Source of the DNA: Chitinophagales bacterium
GTDB taxonomy: Bacteria; Bacteroidota; Bacteroidia; Chitinophagales; JADIYW01
Length of the DNA stretch: 5,893 nucleotides
NCBI GenBank assembly: GCA_020848315.1
Contig: JADLAH010000026.1
Location: 1-5,893 of the forward strand
Direction: 5' to 3'
How positions within the stretch are numbered: position 1 is the stretch's first letter; the number at the start of each line of letters is the position of its first letter. Under the pieces are notes generated by a model. The model was not told where the DNA came from. It made no database searches and worked only from the letters and a program-made list of their open reading frames with translations. Shown here piece after piece: positions 1-5,893 of this stretch. A program made the translations under genes and the position numbers.

Positions 1-827
1 GCGGCCACCTGCATCGCTATATGTTCCACGGCAGTGGCCAGTTTGTCCTCCACGCTTCCGGACGAAGCAATTATGCGTTGCAGCCAGTATTCCTGCACAT
101 GTTCGGTGCCCAGCGATTTCGGATATGCTGCCGCACAAAACGGGATTTCGTTCAATTCTCGCAGCAATTCCGGCAATATCTTTCCGCTCCGCGCCCATGC
201 ACCGTCTTTGTCATATTCGCTGCCTTTTTCGCGGGCAAGATAATTGAGCAAAGTATTGCCGGCACATACATCATAGGCAATGACAGCATCAGCATTTTCT
301 TTCGGATGAAAGGAGATATTGACAATACCACCGATATTCAGGAAAGTGCGATACTGCGGGAACAAATGTCGTTCGGCAAAAGGCACGAGCGGCGCGCCCT
401 GTCCGCCGGCGGCAACATCGGCCATGCGGAAATCTGTAATCACCCTGCATTGTGTCTGCGCGGCCAGTTGCGCACCACAGCCAATCTGGGTGGTGAAGCC
501 CGCTTCCGGTTGGTGAAAAACCGTATATCCGTGTGAGGCGACCGCATCAATATTTTTCAATCCGTGGCGATGTATAAAATCGCGGGTGAGCTGCCCGAAA
601 TAACGTCCGGTATCCGCATGCAGACGCGCGAGTTCGATAGCACTTGCTTCCGGCACTTGCCGCCATCTTTTTATGAACGCATCGGAAAAATCGACTGCTT
701 CTGTCTGAAGGACGGAAAAAGACAGCACTTCCTGATTGTCCGACACTTCAAATGTTGCCAGACAAATATCCAGTCCGTCGAGCGAACTGCCGCTCATCAA
801 TCCGATTATCCTGTATGTTGCAGACAC
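1..827 (-). CDS. anmK: Anhydro-N-acetylmuramic acid kinase (AnmK), 3' end cut by the window
   Basis: AnmK hydrolyses the anhydro ring of 1,6-anhydro-MurNAc and phosphorylates it with ATP to MurNAc-6-phosphate, a cytoplasmic step of peptidoglycan recycling. About 275 residues are visible; the family usually has roughly 350-390, so the last quarter lies beyond position 1. Visible motifs in order are the phosphate-binding GLMSGSSLDGLD (residues 9-20), DFRMADVAAGGQGAPLVP (132-149), LNIGGIVNIS, and YDVCAGN, whose D186 aligns with the catalytic-base Asp of the usual DTGPGN motif. These are followed by KGSEYDKDG and PKSLG. The start is a GTG at 825-827. It keeps the first beta strand (YRIIGL) before the glycine-rich loop and has an AGGA five bases upstream; starting at the later ATG (MSGSS) would remove that strand. 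An in-frame TAA lies ten codons upstream. The gene lies 59 bases downstream of the hydrolase gene on the same strand, so cotranscription is plausible. The DVCAGN and SSLDG variants look like those of Bacteroidota homologues (recalled, not searched). Confidence 0.93.
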   Translation of the reverse strand, partial: MSATYRIIGLMSGSSLDGLDICLATFEVSDNQEVLSFSVLQTEAVDFSDAFIKRWRQVPEASAIELARLHADTGRYFGQLTRDFIHRHGLKNIDAVASHGYTVFHQPEAGFTTQIGCGAQLAAQTQCRVITDFRMADVAAGGQGAPLVPFAERHLFPQYRTFLNIGGIVNISFHPKENADAVIAYDVCAGNTLLNYLAREKGSEYDKDGAWARSGKILPELLRELNEIPFCAAAYPKSLGTEHVQEYWLQRIIASSGSVEDKLATAVEHIAMQVA

Positions 828-831
828 GCTG

Positions 832-868
832 TTCCTTTTCCTGTAAAGGTACAATTATTCAAAAGGAA
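832..868 (-). promoter_or_regulatory. anmK ribosome binding site inside a possible hairpin
   Basis: On the minus strand, AAAAGGAA (839-832) ends four bases before the GTG and supplies an AGGA Shine-Dalgarno core. This decides the anmK start in a genome where the other genes here have none. The same eight bases are perfectly complementary to TTCCTTTT at 868-861, giving an 8-bp stem with a 21-base loop. The SD can also pair with a nearer CCTTT at 849-845 (5 bp, six-base loop). Either pairing would cover the ribosome site. The stems are AT-rich, so stability is uncertain, and the match could be chance. Confidence 0.3.
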
Positions 869-886
869 ATAAAATGCCTATCGTGG

Positions 887-1750
887 TTACGCGTATGACT
901 TGTCGGCAAAGAATTTTTCTATCAGATGTCTGTCATCAATATCATCCGGATGGAAATCCTTTTTAAAGTATTCCAGCAAATGTCTGGACAGATTTTTTCC
1001 TATCTCTCCAAACACCACTGTCTTCAGCAACATATAAGCTTCCACCGGCATCTGAATGATATTTTTATCCTTGTCTTTTACCAGAAAATACACTTGTCCC
1101 GACAGAATATATCCCCACAGCATCAGCGTGGCAAATCCCATTCCTGACACGCGAATCAGATAACTGTCATCCACTTGCTTCAACACATCAAAACATACCG
1201 CTTTGTGCTCTATTTCCTCGGAGGCGTGCCAGTGCAGCAACTCCAGCATCTGCGGAGCGATGTTGTCATTGGTTGCAATCGGTTCGTGAAAAAGGGCATT
1301 CGCGAGAATCGCGGTATAATGTTCAAGTGCCGTGGTGATGGACAATGCCATCTTATCACCGAGTTGTGGCTGCACCTTATTGAGCGAATTGCGCACCATA
1401 TTCTCTATGCTGTATTTCCCCGAAAAAGCCGTCACTTTGAGAAAGGAAGCAAACTTCTCAGGTTCCAGTCCTTGTTCCTGCATCACTTCCCAGAATCGCT
1501 GATGTTCGCGGGCATGAATACCCTCCTGTCCGCAAAAACTATTGATTTCCTTTTTCAGCGTTTCATCCTTGATATCTTTGGCAAAACGACGCACACTGCG
1601 CACAAAGAATTTTTCTCCCTCCGGAAAAACGATGTGCATACTATTGACGAAATGAGTGGCGATGGCACTATTGAGAATCCAGTGTTTCTGTACTTTATCA
1701 AAGTTGAATTGCACATTGCGCACTTTCAGTTTTTGAGCAGTTGCTACCAT
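887..1750 (-). CDS. Predicted metal-dependent hydrolase, PF10118/COG3687-like
   Basis: This 287-residue protein matches the pattern of the PF10118 family, all-helical proteins annotated as metal-dependent hydrolases but with no well-established reaction. Likely metal ligands are spread as in a ferritin-like di-iron bundle: FPEGE (42-46), QEGIHAREH (75-83, with E76 and H79 spaced ExxH), ALEHYT (141-146), and WHASEEIEHK (174-183, with E179 and H182 spaced ExxH). A hydrophobic stretch at about 197-224 could be a buried helix or a membrane contact; no signal peptide is evident. A charged C-terminal tail (FKKDFHPDDIDDRH) follows the family pattern. The ATG at 1750 is chosen because the family-like sequence begins soon after it; the upstream sequence is A-rich with no Shine-Dalgarno. 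It is transcribed divergently from the aminotransferase and is probably first in a unit with anmK. Family assignment is from motif recognition; the substrate is unknown. Confidence 0.78.
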   Translation of the reverse strand: MVATAQKLKVRNVQFNFDKVQKHWILNSAIATHFVNSMHIVFPEGEKFFVRSVRRFAKDIKDETLKKEINSFCGQEGIHAREHQRFWEVMQEQGLEPEKFASFLKVTAFSGKYSIENMVRNSLNKVQPQLGDKMALSITTALEHYTAILANALFHEPIATNDNIAPQMLELLHWHASEEIEHKAVCFDVLKQVDDSYLIRVSGMGFATLMLWGYILSGQVYFLVKDKDKNIIQMPVEAYMLLKTVVFGEIGKNLSRHLLEYFKKDFHPDDIDDRHLIEKFFADKSYA

Positions 1751-1769
1751 ATACTTTATTTTGTTTGGC

Positions 1770-1800
1770 TAAATGTAATGGCATATTCCGCAACCGTCAA
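1770..1800 (-). promoter_or_regulatory. Candidate Bacteroidota-type promoter for the hydrolase gene
   Basis: Reading the minus strand, TTG (1800-1798) is followed after 20 bases by TACATTTA (1777-1770). This differs from the Bacteroidota -7 consensus TAnnTTTG only at the last base, and the spacing fits the 17-23 bases described for this group. A start about seven bases further on would leave a leader of only some 13 bases before the ATG at 1750. It rests on a short motif match only. Confidence 0.3.
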
Positions 1801-1829
1801 TTAGCATAAGATAATTTGCAGCCGGACGG

Positions 1830-1842
1830 AGATAACTTATCT
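1830..1842. repeat. Short palindrome AGATAA-C-TTATCT in the divergent region
   Basis: Two perfect six-base arms are separated by one base, in the middle of the region between the divergent hydrolase and aminotransferase genes. The half-site TTATCTT recurs nearby as AAGATAA at 1808-1814 and as TTATCTT at 1903-1909, just before the aminotransferase ATG. This could be an operator, but the DNA is AT-rich and the motif is short. No regulator gene is adjacent. I see no strong promoter motif for the aminotransferase itself in this region. Confidence 0.25.
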
Positions 1843-1914
1843 TTTGAATAGTCCTGTAAAAAACATTCTTTATCCAACATATTTCGTATTACTGCGGAAT
1901 TCTTATCTTTAACT

Positions 1915-3024
1915 ATGCACTACAAAAGAATGCCTATTGAGGTGGAAAGCCCTGAAGAAATGGGCTATTCCAGCATCCGTTATAATCTGGCGGAAAGTTC
2001 GGTGAGAGACATCCGGTTCGGCGACCTTTCCATTGACTTGAATAATCTCGTGCTTTGCTATGGAGAACACCGTGGTGACAGCGCCCTTCGCGAAGCGATT
2101 GTTCGGGAAGAAACCGGACTGGATAAAACACATGTGCTCGTTTGTCCGAGTGCAGCCACGGCGCTGTTTATTATTTCTACTACTTTGCTCAATGCCGGAG
2201 ACCACCTGATAGTATTGCGTCCGAATTATGCCACCAACATCGAAACTCCTAAAGCAATAGGTTGTTCCATTACCTATATCGATGTAGTTTTTGAGCAGCA
2301 GTTTCAGCCCGACTGGCAACAGATACTCGACGCCATTCAACCAAACACCAAATTAATTAGTCTTACCACACCACATAATCCGACAGGCATTATCCTGGAA
2401 GATGCAGAGGTCCAAAAAATCATACGTGCAGCGGAAGAAAAGGGCATCTTCGTTTTAACCGATGAGACCTACCGTTATCTGGACTTTCAGCAGCCGAGAT
2501 GCCCTTATTATGCGGCATTTTCAGACCATGTGATATCTGTGGCGTCTCTGTCCAAGGCACATGGCGCGCCCGGTATCCGCACAGGTTGGATTATCTGCAA
2601 AAATGAATTATTGATGGAGCAAATGCTGGCCGCCAAGGAACAAATTATCATTGCCAATTCTGTCGTAGATGAAGCGATTGCATTGCATCTGTTGAACGAC
2701 ACATCGCGGCTTACAGAGACACATGAACACATCCGCAACAACTTTGCCATCCTGCAATCCTGGATGGCTGCGCAGGAATATCTGGAATGGGTAGCACCAT
2801 CCGCGGGCGTAGTTGGCTTTCCAAGAATCAAAGCGGCTTACAACGTTGATACCGATAAATTTTACCGGCTGCTGTATGAAGTATATGGCACTATGACGGG
2901 TGCAGGTCACTGGTTTGAACAAAGCGACCGTTACATGCGGATTGGGTTTGGCTATCCCACACAGGAAGAACTGAAACAGGGACTGGAAAATATCACTATT
3001 GCACTACGCCAATCTTTGTCGTAG
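1915..3024 (+). CDS. PLP-dependent aminotransferase, fold type I (class I/II), substrate unassigned
   Basis: This complete 369-residue cytoplasmic enzyme has all the landmarks of aspartate aminotransferase-like PLP enzymes: a phosphate-binding SAATA (79-83), PNY (103-105) with the ring-stacking aromatic, PHNPTG with N155, DETY with D183 and Y186, the Schiff-base lysine K214 in SLSKAHG, R222 in PGIRTGW, and the substrate-carboxylate arginine R342 in MRIGFG. The N-terminus carries a distinctive conserved-looking stretch, KRMPIEVESPEEMGYSSIRY and NLAESSVRD (residues 4-32), which I associate with a subgroup of uncharacterised aminotransferases that resembles capreomycidine-synthase-like enzymes. 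That resemblance is from memory and does not define the reaction. The ATG at 1915 is kept because the conserved stretch starts three residues later; no Shine-Dalgarno is visible. No biosynthetic partner gene is adjacent, so a transaminase or a beta/gamma-replacement activity are both possible. Its stop codon lies two bases from that of the opposing lipoprotein gene. Confidence 0.88.
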   Translation: MHYKRMPIEVESPEEMGYSSIRYNLAESSVRDIRFGDLSIDLNNLVLCYGEHRGDSALREAIVREETGLDKTHVLVCPSAATALFIISTTLLNAGDHLIVLRPNYATNIETPKAIGCSITYIDVVFEQQFQPDWQQILDAIQPNTKLISLTTPHNPTGIILEDAEVQKIIRAAEEKGIFVLTDETYRYLDFQQPRCPYYAAFSDHVISVASLSKAHGAPGIRTGWIICKNELLMEQMLAAKEQIIIANSVVDEAIALHLLNDTSRLTETHEHIRNNFAILQSWMAAQEYLEWVAPSAGVVGFPRIKAAYNVDTDKFYRLLYEVYGTMTGAGHWFEQSDRYMRIGFGYPTQEELKQGLENITIALRQSLS

Positions 3025-3026
3025 TA

Positions 3027-3722
3027 TTAATGAACAGCCGTAGCAGGCAGACTGATTTCCTTGAAATCTATATCGGACGGTATCTGGAAACTTTCCGCAG
3101 GAATATTTACGTTTTCCTGAATACTTTTGAAATTGGTCAGTATTTTCTGTCCGCCGACTTCCATTTCCATTTTCAACGGAATCTGTTTCCACAACCACAC
3201 TTTTCCGCTCATCTCTTCTACACTGTAGCTATAAACCTTACAGCTTTTGCCGTTGATGGTTTCTTCGCCTTCTTCCTTGTAATTATATTTCTGACGAAGT
3301 TCATCCGTCATTTTGGAGAAGTCCATATCTTTTCTGAGGTCCACCGCGGAAGGATCATACTGCATCTTGGTACCGGTTTTCATTTCCGACGACCACGCGT
3401 AAATATAGTTATCCAGCAGCAGGGTAGAAGATACGGTATTCATCCCTTTTCCTGCAAATGACATAGCCGTGGTGATTTCCGTTTTTTTCTTTTTTCCATA
3501 GTCATCAAAAATCAGCTTCATAACGGAAGTGCCCATTCCACCGGGCATCACGGTCTCTGTTTCCACAATCCCAGACTTCAACTCATATCTGCCATCAACG
3601 GGCGCTGCTGTCTCTGTGGTGGCAGCCTCTTCCGTGCTGTTTGCAGCCGTGCTGTCAGAAAGTTTATTCTTACAGGAAGTAAAAGCCATTATAACCAGAA
3701 AATACCACGCGTACTTTTTCAT
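3027..3722 (-). CDS. Putative lipoprotein of unknown function, possibly DUF4412-like or LolA-fold
   Basis: This 231-residue protein begins with a lipoprotein signal: MKKYAWYFLVIMAFTSC, with two lysines, a hydrophobic core and a likely lipidated cysteine at residue 17. A TTG six codons upstream (3740) extends the frame but would add a non-signal-like tail, so the ATG at 3722 is preferred. An Ala/Thr/Glu-rich linker (about 22-42) precedes a mature domain from about residue 44. That domain is rich in beta-type segments, with INGKSCKVYSYS (from 156), GKVWLWKQIPLK (173-184) and IPAESFQIPSD (from 207). This pattern, an attribute made specific by 'not free of a tryptophan strand' followed by a final IPxxxFxIP, recalls Bacteroidota DUF4412 and outer-membrane lipoprotein-sorting-like proteins, which is an inference. 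CKNK after the cysteine lacks the acidic surface-export signal described in some Bacteroidota, so a periplasm-facing location is more likely. It is convergent with the aminotransferase and divergent from the Rieske gene. I found no good promoter motif or Shine-Dalgarno. Confidence 0.8.
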   Translation of the reverse strand: MKKYAWYFLVIMAFTSCKNKLSDSTAANSTEEAATTETAAPVDGRYELKSGIVETETVMPGGMGTSVMKLIFDDYGKKKKTEITTAMSFAGKGMNTVSSTLLLDNYIYAWSSEMKTGTKMQYDPSAVDLRKDMDFSKMTDELRQKYNYKEEGEETINGKSCKVYSYSVEEMSGKVWLWKQIPLKMEMEVGGQKILTNFKSIQENVNIPAESFQIPSDIDFKEISLPATAVH

Positions 3723-3809
3723 AGGATAAATTTTAAGCAATATAGTAAAATATCATGTAACAGGCTGTAAAAACTGCGACTCATCATGCATTGCGACCGG
3801 ATAAATGCC

Positions 3810-3817
3810 TATTTTTG
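3810..3817 (+). promoter_or_regulatory. Bacteroidota -7 promoter element before the Rieske and murF-alr genes
   Basis: TATTTTTG is a perfect match to TAnnTTTG, the -7 consensus read by the Bacteroidota housekeeping sigma factor. A TTG at 3791-3793 lies 16 bases upstream, slightly closer than the usual 17-23. The element lies 19 bases before the ATG at 3837, giving a leader of roughly 12-15 bases, and downstream of the alternative in-frame ATG at 3786. It therefore supports the later start. It probably drives both the Rieske gene and murF-alr. Confidence 0.45.
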
Positions 3818-3836
3818 TGTACACAGAGAACACACT

Positions 3837-4160
3837 ATGCAATGGCAGCCCTTATCATCAGACAGCAAAACAGCCTTCGAAGAGGCTTTAATGTTCAAGC
3901 CCTTCCGGCTCATCTGGGAAGGTCGGTCTATCTGTGTAACACGGCTGGAAGATGGCTTTTTCGGCATACATAATCTTTGTCCGCATGCCGGCGCACAACT
4001 GCATCACGGCCACTGCAACAAAAAAGGAGTGGTGAGCTGCCCACTGCACGGCTATAAATTCGACCTGAAAACCGGACGCAGTGCCGATGGAAACAACTAT
4101 CAAATGGCCCGTTATCAATTTAAAATAGAAAACGATGTGCTGTACATTGGATTTCGTTAA
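3837..4160 (+). CDS. Small Rieske-type [2Fe-2S] protein
   Basis: This 107-residue soluble protein consists almost entirely of one Rieske domain. The cluster ligands are C48 and H50 in LCPHAGAQL and C68 and H71 in SCPLHGYKFDLKTG, a C-x-H-17-C-x2-H arrangement like that of ferredoxin components of Rieske non-haem oxygenases and NirD-like proteins. It would act as a cytoplasmic electron carrier or redox subunit. There is no signal peptide or membrane helix, so it is not a cytochrome bc1 Rieske subunit. The frame is open back to an ATG at 3786, but the 17 extra residues look non-domain-like and that start would precede the -7 element; the MQW start at 3837 matches where small homologues begin. 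No oxygenase or reductase gene is adjacent. It lies 17 bases upstream of murF-alr on the same strand, so the two are probably cotranscribed. The partner and pathway are unknown. Confidence 0.88.
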   Translation: MQWQPLSSDSKTAFEEALMFKPFRLIWEGRSICVTRLEDGFFGIHNLCPHAGAQLHHGHCNKKGVVSCPLHGYKFDLKTGRSADGNNYQMARYQFKIENDVLYIGFR

Positions 4161-4177
4161 CCGTTTATTATTCCGCT

Positions 4178-5893
4178 ATGCAATATCATTTTTCACATAT
4201 CTGTCAGGTGCTGAACGGGCAGACACTGCAACAAAAAACAGACACTGTCATCTCGGCCATCTGCACAGATACGCGGCAGCAGATTATCCCTGACAAAGCC
4301 CTGTTTTTCTGCCTCACCGGCAGAAATGACGGACACCAATACATCATGCAGGCTTATCAGAAAGGCATCCGGAATTTTATCGTATCCAAAGATATTGAAA
4401 TCACTGCCTGGCCGGAAGCGAATATCTGCAAAGTAGCAGATACGCTGAACGCTCTGCAGGCATTTGCCGCGCACCACCGTGCGCAGTTTGCACTGCCGGT
4501 AATTGGGATTACCGGCAGCAACGGCAAAACCATTGTGAAAGAATGGCTGTATCAGCTGCTCTCTCCTGAAAAAAAAGTGGTGAAGAGTCCGAAGAGCTAC
4601 AACTCACAGATAGGCGTTCCCTTGTCTGTAACACTTATAGAACCGGAGCATGAACTGGGCATTTTTGAAGCCGGCATTTCCACTACCGGAGAGATGGTCA
4701 ACTTGCAAAAAATCATTGAGCCTGCGATTGGTATCTTCACCAATATCGGCAGCGCGCACGATGCAGGATTTCATTCAACCGAAGAGAAAATCCTGGAAAA
4801 AATGAAATTATTTTCCAATTGCAAAACGCTGATCTATTGCTCCGACTATGAAACCATCGGACGTATCTCAAAAGACAAAGCGGATAAAATGCAGTTGCTG
4901 ACATTCGGCACATCGGCAGATGCTGTCATCCGTTTACAAAAAAAAGGCATTACCGGACATTCTACTCATTATCTGATAGCAGCAGAAAAATTCGGATTAT
5001 GCTCCACGGAGCTGACCATTCCATTTGGAGACCATGCCTCCGTAGAAAACTGTCTGCACTGTGTCGCCTGTCTGTTGCATCTTGGCTATTCACTTCCCGT
5101 TATACAGCAAAAAATATACAGTTTGCGCAATCTGCCGATGCGGCTGGAATTGAAATACGGCATCAACAATTGTATGATTATGGATGATTCCTACAGTGCC
5201 GATTTTTCTTCCTTTCAGGTCGCGCTGGATTTTTACAGTCAGCAGGAAAGCAAGAAGAAAAAAACGCTGATTATTTCCGACTTCGAAGAATCGGGACTTG
5301 AAGCAAAAGTTTACATACAAAAACTGAAAGCGATATTGCAGCAAACTCGTTTTGACAAGCTGATTGGCGTCGGCACATCATTTATGCAGCACATCGAATC
5401 GCTGGCAAGTGTGGTGAAGGAATGGTATGTTTTTGAAACCACGGAAAAACTGCTGGCGCAATTTCAGATTCTGCATTTTGAAAATGAGTTTATCCTGCTG
5501 AAAGGCGGAAGACGCTTTGCGTTTGAAAAAATCAGCGCGCAGCTGATTGGACAAACACATGCCACCGTACTCGAAATCAACCTGAATGCATTGGTCAATA
5601 ATCTGCAGGCGTACCGACAGCATTTATCAGCAGGCACCGGTGTGATTGCTATGGTGAAAGCATTTTCATATGGCAGCGGCAGCGTTGAAGTAGCCAGTTT
5701 GCTGGAAAAACAACGCGTCGATTATCTGGCAGTGGCCTATGCGGACGAAGGTGTCGTGCTTCGAAAAAATGGCATACACACACCGATTATCGTGATGAAT
5801 CCGGATGTCATCGACTTTGACAGAATGCTGGAGAATCAGCTGGAACCGGAAATTTATTCGCTATATATTTTGCGGGAGCTGATACAGAAGTTA
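4178..5893 (+). CDS. murF-alr: MurF-Alr fusion: UDP-MurNAc-tripeptide:D-Ala-D-Ala ligase / alanine racemase, 3' end cut by the window
   Basis: The frame stays open for 572 codons from the ATG at 4178 to the window edge; such fusions are normally a little over 800 residues, so about a third is missing. The MurF half joins D-Ala-D-Ala to UDP-MurNAc-tripeptide using ATP. It shows an N-terminal substrate domain with CTDTRQ (29-34), the P-loop GITGSNGKT (110-118, K117), YNSQIGVPLS (141-150), FEAGIST with E164, TNIGSAH with H194 (a likely metal ligand), LPMRLE (319-324), DDSYSAD (336-342) and LKGGRR (441-446). The racemase half starts at about 462: LEINLNALVNNLQAYR (465-480), then MVKAFSYGSG with the PLP lysine K494, VAYADEGVVLRKNGI (519-533) and PIIVMNP. 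The second catalytic residue, a tyrosine, and the C-terminal beta domain lie outside. The fusion is a known Bacteroidota arrangement. The DDSYSAD loop lacks the usual Asn of the DxYNAN motif. There is no Shine-Dalgarno; the gene is 17 bases behind the Rieske gene. Confidence 0.94.
   Translation, partial: MQYHFSHICQVLNGQTLQQKTDTVISAICTDTRQQIIPDKALFFCLTGRNDGHQYIMQAYQKGIRNFIVSKDIEITAWPEANICKVADTLNALQAFAAHHRAQFALPVIGITGSNGKTIVKEWLYQLLSPEKKVVKSPKSYNSQIGVPLSVTLIEPEHELGIFEAGISTTGEMVNLQKIIEPAIGIFTNIGSAHDAGFHSTEEKILEKMKLFSNCKTLIYCSDYETIGRISKDKADKMQLLTFGTSADAVIRLQKKGITGHSTHYLIAAEKFGLCSTELTIPFGDHASVENCLHCVACLLHLGYSLPVIQQKIYSLRNLPMRLELKYGINNCMIMDDSYSADFSSFQVALDFYSQQESKKKKTLIISDFEESGLEAKVYIQKLKAILQQTRFDKLIGVGTSFMQHIESLASVVKEWYVFETTEKLLAQFQILHFENEFILLKGGRRFAFEKISAQLIGQTHATVLEINLNALVNNLQAYRQHLSAGTGVIAMVKAFSYGSGSVEVASLLEKQRVDYLAVAYADEGVVLRKNGIHTPIIVMNPDVIDFDRMLENQLEPEIYSLYILRELIQKL

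Noticed and set aside
21..536. 171-codon plus-strand open frame
   Set aside because: It is antisense to anmK, whose minus-strand translation carries the full set of family motifs; the plus-strand product resembles nothing and lacks a start context.
1175..1804. 209-codon plus-strand open frame
   Set aside because: It is antisense to the PF10118-like hydrolase, which has clear conserved metal-ligand motifs. The antisense product looks like a composition shadow.
3030..3461. 143-codon plus-strand open frame inside the lipoprotein gene
   Set aside because: The minus strand encodes a protein with a convincing lipoprotein signal and domain pattern; this frame is a shadow.
3723..3740. TTG start extending the lipoprotein by six residues
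   Set aside because: The ATG at 3722 gives a textbook signal peptide beginning MKKYAW; the TTG adds an unlikely prefix with no ribosome site.
3786..3836. Upstream ATG extending the Rieske protein by 17 residues
   Set aside because: The extra residues do not look like part of the domain and the start would lie upstream of the perfect -7 element at 3810-3817.
1..5893. A new defence, mobile or biosynthetic system
   Set aside because: No nuclease, transposase, integrase, helicase, NRPS/PKS, toxin-antitoxin pair, array or large repeat was recognised. The genes are largely known or family-level enzymes in a mixed arrangement.

Overview
The window looks like ordinary chromosomal DNA from a member of the Bacteroidota, probably near the Chitinophagales or Sphingobacteriales (lineage inferred from protein character and not tested). 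The main evidence is a MurF-alanine racemase fusion typical of that phylum, an AnmK with Bacteroidota-like motif variants, mostly absent Shine-Dalgarno sequences, and a perfect TAnnTTTG -7 promoter element. I see no tRNA, rRNA, CRISPR array, insertion sequence, phage gene or other mobile element.

Layout from left to right. Positions 1-827 (minus strand) hold the N-terminal three quarters of anhydro-N-acetylmuramic acid kinase (AnmK), cut by the window edge. Upstream of it on the same strand, after 59 bases, is a ferritin-like predicted metal-dependent hydrolase of the PF10118/COG3687 type (887-1750). A 164-base divergent intergenic region (1751-1914) follows, with a candidate promoter and a small palindrome. 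Next is a plus-strand PLP-dependent fold-type I aminotransferase (1915-3024). It meets a minus-strand lipoprotein gene (3027-3722) tail to tail with only two bases between the stop codons. A second divergent region (3723-3836) carries a clear -7 element reading rightward into a small Rieske [2Fe-2S] protein (3837-4160). After 17 bases comes a MurF-Alr fusion (4178-5893), which runs off the right edge before the racemase domain is complete.

Functionally, the two edge genes concern the cell wall. AnmK returns 1,6-anhydro-MurNAc to the MurNAc-6-phosphate pool during peptidoglycan recycling. MurF-Alr makes D-alanine and attaches D-Ala-D-Ala to the UDP-MurNAc-tripeptide. The genes between them have no demonstrated link to that pathway, and I cannot assign substrates to the hydrolase, the aminotransferase or the Rieske protein. 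I did not find a convincing new multi-gene system. The points most worth checking are the pairing of an orphan Rieske protein with murF-alr, substitutions in conserved MurF and Alr motifs, a possible hairpin over the anmK ribosome binding site, and the unassigned aminotransferase.
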